From Orbus hercynius (lineage in GTDB: Bacteria > Pseudomonadota > Gammaproteobacteria > Enterobacterales > Orbaceae): a DNA stretch of 64,000 nt. The stretch spans positions 62,001-126,000 of the forward strand of contig NZ_RBWY01000003.1 in NCBI RefSeq assembly GCF_003634275.1. Reading direction: 5' to 3'. Under the pieces are notes generated by a model that searched no databases, had not been told where the DNA came from, and saw only the letters and a program-made list of their open reading frames with translations. Made by a program: the position numbers and the translations under genes. This document shows, piece by piece, positions 28,391 through 38,021 of this stretch (positions are counted from its first letter, which is position 1; every line of letters begins with the position of its first letter).

Positions 28391-30649
28391 ATGGGCGAAC
28401 ACAAAGCGCATTCATCATGCTGTAGCCAGCAACCTCATACTGCTCATCATCACGATGAAATGTCACATGAACACCAACATACACCGGCTAAACATAGCTG
28501 CTGCCATGGTAGTGCACCGATTGCAATGACCGATAGTCCGATTCCCGTCAGCAATGGAACGCAGGCGGTTTATCGCATTAATAATATGGATTGCCCAACT
28601 GAAGAAGCGTTGATCCGTAAAAAATTGGCGAATATCAAAGGTATTGTTGAGTTAGAGTTTAATTTGATGCAGCGAATTTTAACTGTGCATCATCAACAAG
28701 CACCATTAGCCGATATTGAAGCAGCATTAATGGCTATTGATATGGCCCCAGAGGCGATATTACCAAACGAAAGTGATAATGTGGCTGATTTTAGACCGGT
28801 GATTAAATGGAAACAACTTGCTATTGCCGGAATAATGGCTTTAGGTGCTGAAATTGTTCACTTTATGAGTGGCCCTGCCGGGTTAGTTTTACTGCTCGCG
28901 ATTGTGGCGATTTTACTTGGTGGATTAGGTACTTATAAAAAAGGTTGGATCGCGCTTAAAAACTTCAATCTTAACATGAATGCATTAATGTCATTTGCGG
29001 TGACTGGCGCAATATTAATTGGCCAGTGGCCGGAAGCTGCAATGGTGATGGTGTTATTTACTTTAGCTGAGGCCATTGAAGCGAAATCAATGGATAGGGC
29101 TCGCAATGCGATTAAAAACTTACTCAGTTTAACGCCTGAAACCGCAACGGTACTACAGTCTGATGGTTCTTGGGTTGAAATGGACATTAAAGAAGTGCTA
29201 ATTGGCAGTACTATTCGCGTCAAGCCGGGTGAGCGTATTGCGTTAGATGGTAAAATCATTGCTGGGCAATCAACCATTAACCAAGCACCCATCACCGGGG
29301 AAAGCTTACCGATAGAGAAAATGACTGGTGATACAGTCTTTGCGGGAACGATTAATGAATCAGGTTCATTTGAATATAAAGTCACGGCACTTGCCGCACA
29401 ATCAACGCTGGCACGTATTATTAAAGCGGTTGAATCTGCTCAGGGCAGTAAAGCACAGACCCAGCGTTTTGTTGATCGCTTTGCCAAAGTGTATACGCCC
29501 ATCGTTTTCATTATTGCGCTCGGTATTGGTATCGTGCCACCGTTATTGTTTGGCGGCATGTGGTTTGATTGGATTTATAAAGGCCTTGTGTTATTAGTTA
29601 TCGCCTGCCCATGTGCTCTCGTAATTTCAACGCCAGTAACTATCGTCAGTGGCCTTGCTGCTGCAACGCGTTATGGTATTTTAATTAAAGGTGGCATGTA
29701 TTTAGAGCAAGGTCGTAAATTATCCGTGCTAGCCTTGGATAAAACGGGAACCATTACTTATGGTAAGCCTCAACAGACGCTCTTTTTGGCATTAGGCACA
29801 TTAGATGAGCTTGAAATCAAAGCGATAGCGAGTAGTTTGGCGGCGCGCTCTGATCATCCTGTGTCGAAGGCGATTGCATTAGCCGCTAAAGAACAGAATA
29901 TCGCGCCATTAAACGTGAGTAATTTTACAGCGGTATTGGGCCAAGGAACTCGAGGTGAGATCAATGGTGCATTATGGTTTTTAGGTAATCATCGCATGGC
30001 GGAAGAGCTTGGCGCGTGCAGCAACGAACTAGAAAAGACTATCGAGGGGCTAGAACGGCAAGGTAACACTGTTGTGATGTTAATTGGTAATCAGGCCGTA
30101 CAGGGCCTGTTTGCTGTTGCCGATACGGTCAAAGAAACGAGTATTGAAGCGATTGCCCAGTTAAAATCATTAGGTATAAAAACAATCATGTTAACAGGAG
30201 ATAATGCACATACGGCAAGCGTTATTGCGGCTCAAGTGGGAATTGATCAAGTAAAAGGGAATTTATTGCCCGAGGATAAGCTCGCTGTCGTGAGTGAGCT
30301 GACTACATCTGACGTAGTTGGTATGGTGGGTGATGGAATAAATGATGCGCCTGCTTTGGCTAAAGCGGATATTGGTTTTGCGATGGGGGCGATGGGGACT
30401 GATACAGCCATTGAGACCGCTGATGTTGCATTAATGGATGATGATTTATGTAAGATCCCACAGTTTATTCGCTTATCGCAATCGACGTTTTCGATTTTGG
30501 TGCAAAATATCGCCTTTGCATTAGTGATAAAAACCATTTTCTTTGTATTAACGTTTTTAGGTGATACCACCATGTGGATGGCCGTCTTTGCTGATATTGG
30601 TACCAGCTTACTTGTGGTAGCCAATGGCCTACGCTTACTAAAAAAATAA
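28391..30649 (+). CDS. zntA: Zn/Cd/Pb-exporting P1B-type ATPase
   Basis: A 752-residue ATP-driven exporter for divalent soft metals. The His/Cys-rich N-terminus (repeated HH, SCC and HEH motifs, about residues 2-52) is followed by one HMA domain with MDCPTEEALI near residue 66, the ZntA/CadA signature. The membrane metal site CPCAL is near 404, the phosphorylated aspartate DKTGT near 449, and GDGINDAPAL follows. CPC with no copper-type features indicates P1B-2. I chose the ATG giving MGEHKAH because AGGGAA precedes it; an earlier in-frame start lacks a ribosome site and would extend into the promoter leader. A small HMA protein gene follows. Confidence 0.93.
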   Translation: MGEHKAHSSCCSQQPHTAHHHDEMSHEHQHTPAKHSCCHGSAPIAMTDSPIPVSNGTQAVYRINNMDCPTEEALIRKKLANIKGIVELEFNLMQRILTVHHQQAPLADIEAALMAIDMAPEAILPNESDNVADFRPVIKWKQLAIAGIMALGAEIVHFMSGPAGLVLLLAIVAILLGGLGTYKKGWIALKNFNLNMNALMSFAVTGAILIGQWPEAAMVMVLFTLAEAIEAKSMDRARNAIKNLLSLTPETATVLQSDGSWVEMDIKEVLIGSTIRVKPGERIALDGKIIAGQSTINQAPITGESLPIEKMTGDTVFAGTINESGSFEYKVTALAAQSTLARIIKAVESAQGSKAQTQRFVDRFAKVYTPIVFIIALGIGIVPPLLFGGMWFDWIYKGLVLLVIACPCALVISTPVTIVSGLAAATRYGILIKGGMYLEQGRKLSVLALDKTGTITYGKPQQTLFLALGTLDELEIKAIASSLAARSDHPVSKAIALAAKEQNIAPLNVSNFTAVLGQGTRGEINGALWFLGNHRMAEELGACSNELEKTIEGLERQGNTVVMLIGNQAVQGLFAVADTVKETSIEAIAQLKSLGIKTIMLTGDNAHTASVIAAQVGIDQVKGNLLPEDKLAVVSELTTSDVVGMVGDGINDAPALAKADIGFAMGAMGTDTAIETADVALMDDDLCKIPQFIRLSQSTFSILVQNIAFALVIKTIFFVLTFLGDTTMWMAVFADIGTSLLVVANGLRLLKK

Positions 30650-30731
30650 ATTAATGGCATCATACCTTGGATTAAAGAATTAAAAACCGTGGTAGTATAA
30701 TGGTAAAATACTAGCAATTTAGGAGTAAAAA

Positions 30732-30935
30732 ATGAAATTAATTATTGATAATATGAGCTGTAATCATTGTGTTAAAGTGATAACGAAAGCGATCAATGAT
30801 ATTGATTCACAGGCAAAGGTCACCGTTGATCTGGCGAAAAAAGAGGTCGCTATCGATGGCGGTACTCTCTCTCAAGAGGTCGCAATTAACGCTATTGATG
30901 CCGCTGGTTATCAATTTGTCGGTATCGGTTCTTAA
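30732..30935 (+). CDS. Small HMA-domain metallochaperone (CopZ-like)
   Basis: A 67-residue single HMA domain with the metal loop MSCNHCVKVI, matching CopZ/Atx1-type CxxC chaperones. It starts after AGGAG-like TTAGGAG and lies 82 bases after the ATPase, possibly with its own promoter (TATAAT at 30696-30701). CopZ proteins usually partner copper ATPases, while the neighbour looks like a Zn/Cd/Pb pump whose own domain has DCPTEE, so the metal handled is uncertain. Confidence 0.88.
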   Translation: MKLIIDNMSCNHCVKVITKAINDIDSQAKVTVDLAKKEVAIDGGTLSQEVAINAIDAAGYQFVGIGS

Positions 30936-31303
30936 TATCGACTAAAATCCACACCGATAATATTATTGTTATCGGTGTATACCTTATTTTTCTTAAATCA
31001 TCTGCTTGCCAAAACCCACTTGTTCTTATTTTTTTCTATTTTTTATCTAGTGCTGATTTATTTCACATAACTCATTGAATGATTAATTACGATCGCATCT
31101 TATCCCTTTTCATTGTAAGGCTTATATCATATCGATTATCTTTTTTTACTTCCTATATTTTTTTATTTTAATTGATAATTTTGTTTTTTAATGATATTTG
31201 ATATTAAATTTTTTATAAAAATGTATTTGCTAATTTAAAAAATAGATTATATTATTTAGCCGATTAATTTGATGTAAATAAACATAAATAAAAGGAAAAA
31301 AAT
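30936..31303. other. Intergenic region upstream of the fimbrial operon
   Basis: A 368-bp gap. The first 45 bases hold a terminator; the rest is very AT-rich and must contain the fimbrial promoter. An AAGGA ribosome site lies just before the first fimbrial gene. I found no flanking inverted repeats of a fim-type invertible switch, no recombinase gene and no paired GATC/Lrp arrangement that would suggest pap-type phase variation. AT-richness suggests H-NS silencing, which is inference. Confidence 0.5.
30951..30978 (+). terminator. Terminator after the metallochaperone gene
   Basis: A perfect 10-bp stem, ACACCGATAA with TTATCGGTGT and an 8-base loop, begins 15 bases after the stop codon and is followed by a T-rich segment (ATACCTTATTTTTC). 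Confidence 0.75.
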
Positions 31304-31828
31304 ATGAAGCTTTCTAACGCTATTATTGGCACATTAATTTCAGCAAGTATGGTCACATCTGCGATGGCAGCAACGGCTGATTCTGGTAGTGGATCGGTTA
31401 AATTTACCGGTTCTATCATTTCAGGTGCGTGTTCAATTGCTCCTGGATCTGTTGAGCAAACCGTTGAACTTGGCAGCATCAATAAAGCGGTACTTGAAAA
31501 CAAAGGCAGTAGTAATCCGAGAGCCTTCACTATTGAGTTGGAAGACTGTGATACGACTGTTGCCAATAGTGTCTCAATTACATTTAGTGGTAATGCAAAT
31601 ACGATCGATACAACATTATTAGGTATCAGCTCAAGCGCTGGTGCAGCCATTCAAATTACTGATAGTAATGGTACACCGATTAAATTAGGTGAGAAAACGG
31701 GTGAAACTCATAAACTTCAAGATGGCAGTAACACATTATTATTCAGCGCTTATGTTAAAGGTGTCGGTGATGACATTAATGAAGGTGCTTTTGAATCGAT
31801 CTCTAATTTTGTTTTATCTTACGAGTAA
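31304..31828 (+). CDS. Fimbrial major subunit (type 1 pilin family)
   Basis: A 174-residue pilin with a signal peptide ending SAMA-A. The mature protein has the family disulfide pair (GACSIAPGS and LEDCDT), Gly-rich strand segments, an N-terminal donor-like stretch (GSGSVKFTGSI) and the penultimate tyrosine (LSYE) typical of chaperone-usher subunits. First in the operon, short and with the longest leader, it is the likely rod subunit. DsbA encoded at 44.0 kb could form its disulfide. Confidence 0.9.
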   Translation: MKLSNAIIGTLISASMVTSAMAATADSGSGSVKFTGSIISGACSIAPGSVEQTVELGSINKAVLENKGSSNPRAFTIELEDCDTTVANSVSITFSGNANTIDTTLLGISSSAGAAIQITDSNGTPIKLGEKTGETHKLQDGSNTLLFSAYVKGVGDDINEGAFESISNFVLSYE

Positions 31829-31898
31829 CATTAATATCAAATGAAAGGTAATTTATTGCCTTTTCATTTTTTCTTGCAAATCTGAGCTGGGGTTTCAT

Positions 31899-32441
31899 GT
31901 GAAATTTATGATTAAGCATTTGTTTTTTTTGATGCCATTGCTCATGTTCACCATGTTCGCTAACTCAGAACTTGCATCCGTATATGGAAAAGTTGGCATG
32001 AAAGGCCAAATTTATTATTCAGCTTGTACCATTGATACTCAATCATTAGATCAAACTATCAACATGGGCAATACGCCAATTCATGAGTTATTGGAGCAAG
32101 GGGCTGGGCCTAGTATATTTTTTAGTATCAGGTTAATAGATTGTGATTTTGGTCAAAATCCCAATGGTATTAAAGGTGATTTAGGAATTACTTTTGATGG
32201 TCTTAGTGAAGGGAATTTTTTTATGGTATCGGGTGATGCTAGTGGTATTGGTCTTGCTATCTACAATGATGCACAAGTCATGATAATGCCAGGTGTAGCA
32301 ACTTCTTTATCTAATCATAATATTCATCTTAATGACAACATCGCTTCGTTAATCTATCGAATTCAGTTGGTAAAAATCGGTTCTACGATGTCTTCTGGCA
32401 ATTATAACGCTACGTTGAATTTTAAAATTGATTATAACTAA
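31899..32441 (+). CDS. Fimbrial minor subunit
   Basis: A 180-residue exported pilin-like protein. GTG start with GGGG six bases before it; an ATG three codons later is an alternative. The signal peptide (HLFFLMPLLMFTMFANSE) is followed by SACTIDT and LIDCDFG, the disulfide cysteines of the fimbrial family, and a C-terminal beta-strand ending FKIDYN. It diverges from the first pilin and may be a second rod or terminator subunit. Confidence 0.85.
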   Translation: MKFMIKHLFFLMPLLMFTMFANSELASVYGKVGMKGQIYYSACTIDTQSLDQTINMGNTPIHELLEQGAGPSIFFSIRLIDCDFGQNPNGIKGDLGITFDGLSEGNFFMVSGDASGIGLAIYNDAQVMIMPGVATSLSNHNIHLNDNIASLIYRIQLVKIGSTMSSGNYNATLNFKIDYN

Positions 32442-32476
32442 TTGTTATCTTTAATATTATACTAGGTATACTTTTT

Positions 32477-34981
32477 ATGTCATCTAAGCTTAAAAAAGCA
32501 CATCTTGTTTCATTTATAGCTTTAGCATTGAACATAGTGCTGGTTAAGGCGTCATATGCGACTGATTTTGTGCAATTTAACATTGATGTATTAGATCTAG
32601 ATGATAGAGATAATATCGATCTTAATCAGTTTTCGATGCCTGGTTATATCATGCCTGGTACTTATACTTTTAAAGTGCGTCTGAATAATGAATCAATTGG
32701 TAACTATCCGATTACTTATTATCAATCTTCTGACGTTCATAATCAAAGTGAGCCTTGTATTTTACCTGATTTAGTTAATAAATGGGGATTAAAACCAGCT
32801 GTGTTTAACGCATTGACATGGCAAAAGAATCATCAATGTTTAGTGTTAAATAGCTTGCCAGGTGTTGAGGCTAAAGGGGATCTTGCTTCTGAGTCACTTA
32901 ATGTGACTATTCCCCAAGCTTACTTAGAGTATCGTAGCGAAACATGGGAACCGGCATCAATGTGGGATGATGGAATCTCCGGAGTAATATTCGATTATAA
33001 TATTACCGGTCAAATGAATAGCAGCTATAAACATGATCACAAGTATTACAATATTAATGGTAATGGTGTCGTTGGGGCAAATCTTGGCCGTTGGCGTTTA
33101 CGCGCTGATTGGCAGGGACGTTCTAATCATTCTTGGGGAAACACCTCATCAAGTACGAGTGTTAATGCGTTTGATCTTAGTCGTATTTATGCCTACACTG
33201 CTTTATCTGCTATCAATGCAAAGTTAGCTGTTGGTGAGAATTACTTGAATTCATCACTGTTTGATACGTTTCGTTATACTGGGATTAGTTTAAATACTGA
33301 TTTAAATATGTTGCCCCCCAATTTACGTGGATATGCACCTGAAGTCACTGGCGTTGCAGCCACTAATGCAACAGTGATTATTAGTCAGTCAGGGCGTGTT
33401 ATTTATCAAACACAGGTGCCAGCTGGACCCTTTGCTATTCAGGATTTACCTAGTGGTATAAGTGGTCAACTTGATGTTGAAGTTCAAGAACAAAATGGGT
33501 CAGTACAAAATTATCAAGTTAATACGGCCAATATTCCTTACTTAACTAGACCAGGACAAGTTCGCTATAGCGCTGCAATAGGGCGTCCATCAGATATCCG
33601 CCATCGCACAAATGGTGAGTTATTTTTAACGGGGGAGTTTTCTTGGGGCGTATCGAGTGGATGGTCAGTATTTGGCGGCAGTATCAATAGTGAAAATTAT
33701 GATGCGCTTGCACTTGGTGTAGGACGAGATTTAGACCGCTTTGGTGCAGTTTCCGTTGATTTCACTCAATCTTTTGCATGTTTGCCGATGGAGTCAATGC
33801 GAACAGGTGGATCATTACGTTTGAATTATTCCAAGCGGTTTGATGAGTACAATAGCCAAATTCAATTTGCTGGTTATCGTTTCACTCAACGTAATTTTAT
33901 AAGCATGGCTGATTATCTCGCTGCATCGAGTAATCATGAAGATATTAATAGTAGCAAGGAGCTGTATACTGTTTCTTTAAATAAAACATTTGGCGATGGG
34001 CAAATGTCGGTTTATTTTAACTATGATCATCAGACTTATTGGAATGCTTCAAATTCTGACCGATATAGCATTATGGCCTCAAAGTATTTTGATTTTGGTG
34101 CGATAAAACAGGTCAGCACATCGCTGTCGGCTTATCGTCAAGTTTATAATAAGCATAATAATGATGGATTATTTTTATCATTTAGCATTCCGCTTAGCAG
34201 TTCGAGTTATTTAGGTTATTCATTATCGGCAACCCGTGATGAAACGATAAATCAAGCTAATTATTACAATACTATTGATAATAAAACATCGTATCAGTTA
34301 AGCGCTGGTCATTCAAATCAAGGTGCAACTGCAAGTGGCTACATTACTCATCAAGCTGATAGCGCTCAAATAATTGCTAATGCAAGTTATATCAATAATG
34401 AATATGTGTCATTTGGCATTGGATTAAAAGGCGGTTTGACTGTTACGGCTGATGGTGCAGATTTGCATCGAGTATCACGAATGGGCGGCACTCGATTATT
34501 GGTTGACACTGACAAAGTGGCTGGGATTCCAGTTAAAGGTAACGGCCCTGAAGTGAGATCTAATAGGTGGGGTAAGGCAGTTTTAGCCGATATTAATAGT
34601 TATTACAAAAATAAAATAAAAATCGATCTTAATCGATTACCTGATGATGCAGAAGTTACTGATTCTGTTCAACAACTTACGTTAACTGATGGTGCAATTG
34701 GATATCGTAAATTTATTGTCTTATCTGGGCAAAAACGGATGATAAATCTCCAGTCTAGTGATGGTGGTTTATTGCCGTTTGGCGCGCAAATTGTCAATCG
34801 AAACGGCCAAGAAACCGGCATTATTGATGATAATAGTTTAGCTTATATTAGTGGCATTAAACCTAACGAACAGATGTTTATCAAATGGAGCGGTAAAGCA
34901 CAATGCAGCATTGAGTTTCCTGCTGAATTAAGTGATGATTCCGAACAATTAACATTAACATGTGAGGCCATTGCTGAGTAA
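32477..34981 (+). CDS. Fimbrial outer-membrane usher
   Basis: An 834-residue usher that forms the secretion pore and assembles subunits. After the signal peptide (ending YA-TD), the N-terminal chaperone-binding domain has FNIDVLDLDDRDNIDLNQF and GYIMPGTY. The 24-strand barrel contains the plug region (GVAATNATVIISQSGRVIYQT, then YLTRPGQVRYS). The C-terminal domains show LPFGAQIVNRNGQETGIIDD and a final cysteine pair (AQCSIEF and LTCEAI). It is full length and uninterrupted, so the operon looks functional. Confidence 0.94.
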   Translation: MSSKLKKAHLVSFIALALNIVLVKASYATDFVQFNIDVLDLDDRDNIDLNQFSMPGYIMPGTYTFKVRLNNESIGNYPITYYQSSDVHNQSEPCILPDLVNKWGLKPAVFNALTWQKNHQCLVLNSLPGVEAKGDLASESLNVTIPQAYLEYRSETWEPASMWDDGISGVIFDYNITGQMNSSYKHDHKYYNINGNGVVGANLGRWRLRADWQGRSNHSWGNTSSSTSVNAFDLSRIYAYTALSAINAKLAVGENYLNSSLFDTFRYTGISLNTDLNMLPPNLRGYAPEVTGVAATNATVIISQSGRVIYQTQVPAGPFAIQDLPSGISGQLDVEVQEQNGSVQNYQVNTANIPYLTRPGQVRYSAAIGRPSDIRHRTNGELFLTGEFSWGVSSGWSVFGGSINSENYDALALGVGRDLDRFGAVSVDFTQSFACLPMESMRTGGSLRLNYSKRFDEYNSQIQFAGYRFTQRNFISMADYLAASSNHEDINSSKELYTVSLNKTFGDGQMSVYFNYDHQTYWNASNSDRYSIMASKYFDFGAIKQVSTSLSAYRQVYNKHNNDGLFLSFSIPLSSSSYLGYSLSATRDETINQANYYNTIDNKTSYQLSAGHSNQGATASGYITHQADSAQIIANASYINNEYVSFGIGLKGGLTVTADGADLHRVSRMGGTRLLVDTDKVAGIPVKGNGPEVRSNRWGKAVLADINSYYKNKIKIDLNRLPDDAEVTDSVQQLTLTDGAIGYRKFIVLSGQKRMINLQSSDGGLLPFGAQIVNRNGQETGIIDDNSLAYISGIKPNEQMFIKWSGKAQCSIEFPAELSDDSEQLTLTCEAIAE

Positions 34982-35045
34982 TCAGCATGCAATACTGAGT
35001 ATTGCTAGTTGCCTAAATTCTGTGTGCAGAAAAAGGATATAAATT

Positions 35046-35795
35046 ATGAAAATTAGCCAAATACGTCATTTTCTTTTAGCCAGTACGTTAATTGCCGGTA
35101 GTGTGATTTCATTGAGTGCATTGTCTGCTATTTCGCTTGATCGTACACGAGTGGTATTTGATGGTAGTCAAAAATCCGTATCAATTAATATTGCCAATAA
35201 AAATAAGCAATTGCCTTATTTAGCTCAGGGATGGATTGAAAATAGCGAGGGTAAAAAAATCACCTCGCCTTTTGTTGTCTTACCGCCAATTCAGCGTATT
35301 GAACCTGACAAAGCAAGTCAAGTTAGAATTGAAGCATTACCAGAAGTCAAAAACTTACCGCAGGATCGTGAAAGTATCTTTTATTTTAACTTAAGAGAAA
35401 TTCCACCAAAAAGTGATAAACCGAATGTTTTACAGTTGGCTTTGCAATCAAAAATTAAAATGTTCTATCGACCTGCTGCGATTGTAGAGCAAGGTAATGA
35501 CACCATTCCGGCACAAAAATTGGTGATGATCAAACAAGGCGATAGCGTCATGCTAAAAAATCCAACGCCATTTTATATTACTATCACAAATGGCGCTTCA
35601 TCAAAATCAGCACTGAATAAAGTGAACATGAATGCGGCGATGATTGCCCCTTTTGCCGAAACAAAGCTTGATATAAAAGCATCTGCACTAGGTAGTAAAC
35701 CTGTACTAACGTATATTAATGATTATGGTGGGCGACCTGATTTGACATTCCAATGTCAAGGCAACACTTGCTCTGTTGTGCCCGAGTTAAAATAG
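35046..35795 (+). CDS. Periplasmic fimbrial chaperone
   Basis: A 249-residue PapD-like chaperone with two Ig domains. After a signal peptide (ending ALSA-IS) comes the G1/A1 strand LDRTRVVFDGSQKSVSINIANKN. Conserved elements are QGWIEN, FVVLPPIQRIEP, the charged REIPP motif in FYFNLREIPPKS, and KMFYRPAAI before the second domain. The short F1-G1 loop places it in the FGS class, which builds rigid rods. An AAAGGA site precedes the ATG. Confidence 0.93.
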   Translation: MKISQIRHFLLASTLIAGSVISLSALSAISLDRTRVVFDGSQKSVSINIANKNKQLPYLAQGWIENSEGKKITSPFVVLPPIQRIEPDKASQVRIEALPEVKNLPQDRESIFYFNLREIPPKSDKPNVLQLALQSKIKMFYRPAAIVEQGNDTIPAQKLVMIKQGDSVMLKNPTPFYITITNGASSKSALNKVNMNAAMIAPFAETKLDIKASALGSKPVLTYINDYGGRPDLTFQCQGNTCSVVPELK

Positions 35796-35808
35796 TGGAA
35801 TTTAGATT

Positions 35809-36441
35809 ATGCAAGTAAAAAAGCGATTAAGTGAACGCGTTTTTTTTGGAATACTCACACTCGCAGCCTGTAGTGCGTTTTATGTTTCTGCGGATTCTTT
35901 TAGCGATTCGAGTTGGCGGCAACCAGTCAATGATTTGGGGTTAGATGGTAAATTAGGTACGCTATATGTTCATGGCACTTTAACTGAAAGTGCTTGTCGA
36001 TTGTCGATGGACTCCGCGTATCAAGTAATCGATTTGGGAAATGCCTCAACGGCGCAATTACAGTATGTCGGTGATAAAGGTCATGCGGTGCCTTTTGATA
36101 TCAATTTGCTTGATTGTGTTCGTAGTGATATAAAGATGGAAAATTTTCATAACGGCACTACCACTTGGAGCGTCATTCAGCCGGCAGTAAAAGTACGTTT
36201 TTTAGCACCCACAATCACCAATAATTCTACGGTAGTGCAAGTGTTAGGTGCTAAGGGCTTAGGATTACAAATTACAACCCCTAATGGCGAAGCTGTGCCG
36301 ATTGGTATTGCAACACCGCCACACCTGTTATCGTTAAATAATAATCGCTTAATGTATTACGTTACGCCCATTAGAGTAGCAACTTCACTTGAAGCGGGGC
36401 AGTATTCTGCTGTGATTAATTTTGAGTTAATTTATGATTAA
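35809..36441 (+). CDS. Fimbrial minor subunit (adaptor-like)
   Basis: A 210-residue pilin-like protein with a signal region, then a Trp-containing N-terminal extension (SSWRQPVNDLG) before the pilin domain. Cysteines occur in ESACRLSMD and LLDCVRSD. The end FELIYD carries the penultimate tyrosine. It starts 13 bases after the chaperone. Long N-terminal extensions like this are common in adaptor subunits that link rod and tip. Confidence 0.85.
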   Translation: MQVKKRLSERVFFGILTLAACSAFYVSADSFSDSSWRQPVNDLGLDGKLGTLYVHGTLTESACRLSMDSAYQVIDLGNASTAQLQYVGDKGHAVPFDINLLDCVRSDIKMENFHNGTTTWSVIQPAVKVRFLAPTITNNSTVVQVLGAKGLGLQITTPNGEAVPIGIATPPHLLSLNNNRLMYYVTPIRVATSLEAGQYSAVINFELIYD

Positions 36442-36471
36442 GCAAAAAATTGTTGTCGAGGAGAAATAGCG

Positions 36472-36999
36472 GTGTTTATACAAAGTCAGCGCTACATAAC
36501 AGGCCTATTGCTATTATTAGGTATTATTGCTAACAGTAATGCGACAGATATGTTTATTACGGGGGTATTGATTGATGAGCCTTGCTCGATCAGTCCAAAT
36601 AATGGCAATATTAATGTTGAGTTTGGGGAGTTGACTGATCAAGACCTTTATAATATTCGCCGTATCGAACAACCCTTTTATATTGAATTAACGGAGTGTA
36701 ATTCAAGTGCGATAAAAACTTTAACGGTTAAATTTATCGGTGAAGAAAGTCGTCAGCAAGCCGGTTTACTCGCATTAGACTCGACCAGTCAGGCATCAGG
36801 AATTGCGATTGGAATTGAAAGTAATGGTGTGATGTTACCGATGAATAGTCAGCAAGGTGCAACCTTTCCTTTTAAAAATGGTAATAACACGTTAGCGCTT
36901 AATGCGTATGTTAAAGCGGATCCTGATGCTATCGCACAAAAAAATATTGGATTGGGTCATTTTACTGCAACGGCTACATTTGTATTTGAATATAACTAA
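36472..36999 (+). CDS. Fimbrial minor subunit
   Basis: A 175-residue pilin with a GTG start and a strong GAGGAG ribosome site. Signal peptide ITGLLLLLGIIANSNA, mature start TDMFITGVLIDEPCSI, second cysteine in LTECNSS, and C-terminal FVFEYN. It resembles tip-fibrillum subunits such as PapF or FimG. It is 12 bases before the adhesin gene, which suggests adjacent positions in the fibre. Confidence 0.87.
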   Translation: MFIQSQRYITGLLLLLGIIANSNATDMFITGVLIDEPCSISPNNGNINVEFGELTDQDLYNIRRIEQPFYIELTECNSSAIKTLTVKFIGEESRQQAGLLALDSTSQASGIAIGIESNGVMLPMNSQQGATFPFKNGNNTLALNAYVKADPDAIAQKNIGLGHFTATATFVFEYN

Positions 37000-37011
37000 T
37001 TGGATTAGAAT

Positions 37012-37977
37012 ATGAAAAAACTATTCTTTATTGTCGTGATGCTATTTTATGCCCCACATGCATTCTCTTTTGTTTGTTATGATCTTTCAACAGGCAAAGA
37101 AATTAAATCAAATGGTACTGTAAGTGTGCCAATTTATATTAATTCCAATATTGTGCGTGGTGAAAATATTTTTGGTAATGTTGGTGATTACCTTGCTTGC
37201 CAAAATCAACAACCGTATTTTTATGTTGATCATATGGAGCTAAAGGCCAATGGGATTACCCCTGGAGCTGCAATTAGTCATCTTGATAATGGTGTATATA
37301 TCAATGGTGCTCGAATTTTATCGACTAATACGCCAAAAACCAATATTTTTTCGATAGCTGATAATAATATTTATCCGCTTGATATCAATATGTTTTTTGT
37401 AGTCCCCAACACGATCGGATCTAGCTTAGTGATATCACCTGGTGAAACATTAATGACACTTCGATTATACAAATACAGTACATCAAATTCTAGCCATGGT
37501 TATGAAGGTGTGCAAGAAAATTTTACGTGGGTTTTTGTTGCAGCAAATCGCGCTGCTTTACAAGCTGGAAACTGTGATATTAATAATAATGAACCGATAA
37601 ATATCGATTTTGGTTTAGTCCCTAAATCAATGATAAAAAATAGTAGTGCAGAGAGTATTAGTAAAGCGGTTGATTTGAATATTAACTGTCATGACAACAG
37701 CCTTTATAATCAGCAGATTAAAATTACGTTGAGTGCTCAGCCGGTAACATTTTCAGATAATGCGATAGTGGTGAGTGATAATGCAAATTTAGGGATTGAA
37801 ATTTCACATAATAATACTTTAGTGAAACCAAATGGATCTTTTATGTCGATAATTGACGGTGGTATGAGTAATGAATCACTGAATATTTCGGTCATTAAAA
37901 ATCCTAATGTGAGTAGCGAAAATTTAAGTAGTGGTCGTTTTAATGCTAGTGCTTCACTCATCACCTCTTTACCTTAG
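37012..37977 (+). CDS. Fimbrial tip adhesin (two-domain, FimH/MrpH-like)
   Basis: A 321-residue exported protein, twice the length of the pilins and last in the operon, as tip adhesins usually are. Signal peptide ending AFS-F. The first 180 residues (two cysteines, FVCYDL and YLACQNQ, then many strand motifs) form a receptor-binding domain with no close match I can name. The rest is a pilin domain, with cysteines in AGNCDIN and NINCHDN and the end ASASLITSLP. The ligand cannot be predicted; gut epithelium or mucin is a guess. Confidence 0.85.
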   Translation: MKKLFFIVVMLFYAPHAFSFVCYDLSTGKEIKSNGTVSVPIYINSNIVRGENIFGNVGDYLACQNQQPYFYVDHMELKANGITPGAAISHLDNGVYINGARILSTNTPKTNIFSIADNNIYPLDINMFFVVPNTIGSSLVISPGETLMTLRLYKYSTSNSSHGYEGVQENFTWVFVAANRAALQAGNCDINNNEPINIDFGLVPKSMIKNSSAESISKAVDLNINCHDNSLYNQQIKITLSAQPVTFSDNAIVVSDNANLGIEISHNNTLVKPNGSFMSIIDGGMSNESLNISVIKNPNVSSENLSSGRFNASASLITSLP

Positions 37978-37986
37978 TCATTATTC

Positions 37987-38013
37987 GGCTTTCTCTACCA
38001 AGCAGAGAAAGCC
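37987..38013. terminator. Hairpin between the fimbrial operon and ilvN
   Basis: A perfect 10-bp stem (GGCTTTCTCT with AGAGAAAGCC, 7-base loop) lies between convergent genes. Neither side has a strong U tract, so it may act as a weak or Rho-assisted bidirectional terminator. Confidence 0.5.
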
Positions 38014-38021
38014 ATAAAAGA

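Noticed and set aside
30979-31303. Invertible fim-type promoter switch
   Set aside because: No short inverted repeats bracket the promoter region and no tyrosine recombinase gene lies in the window.
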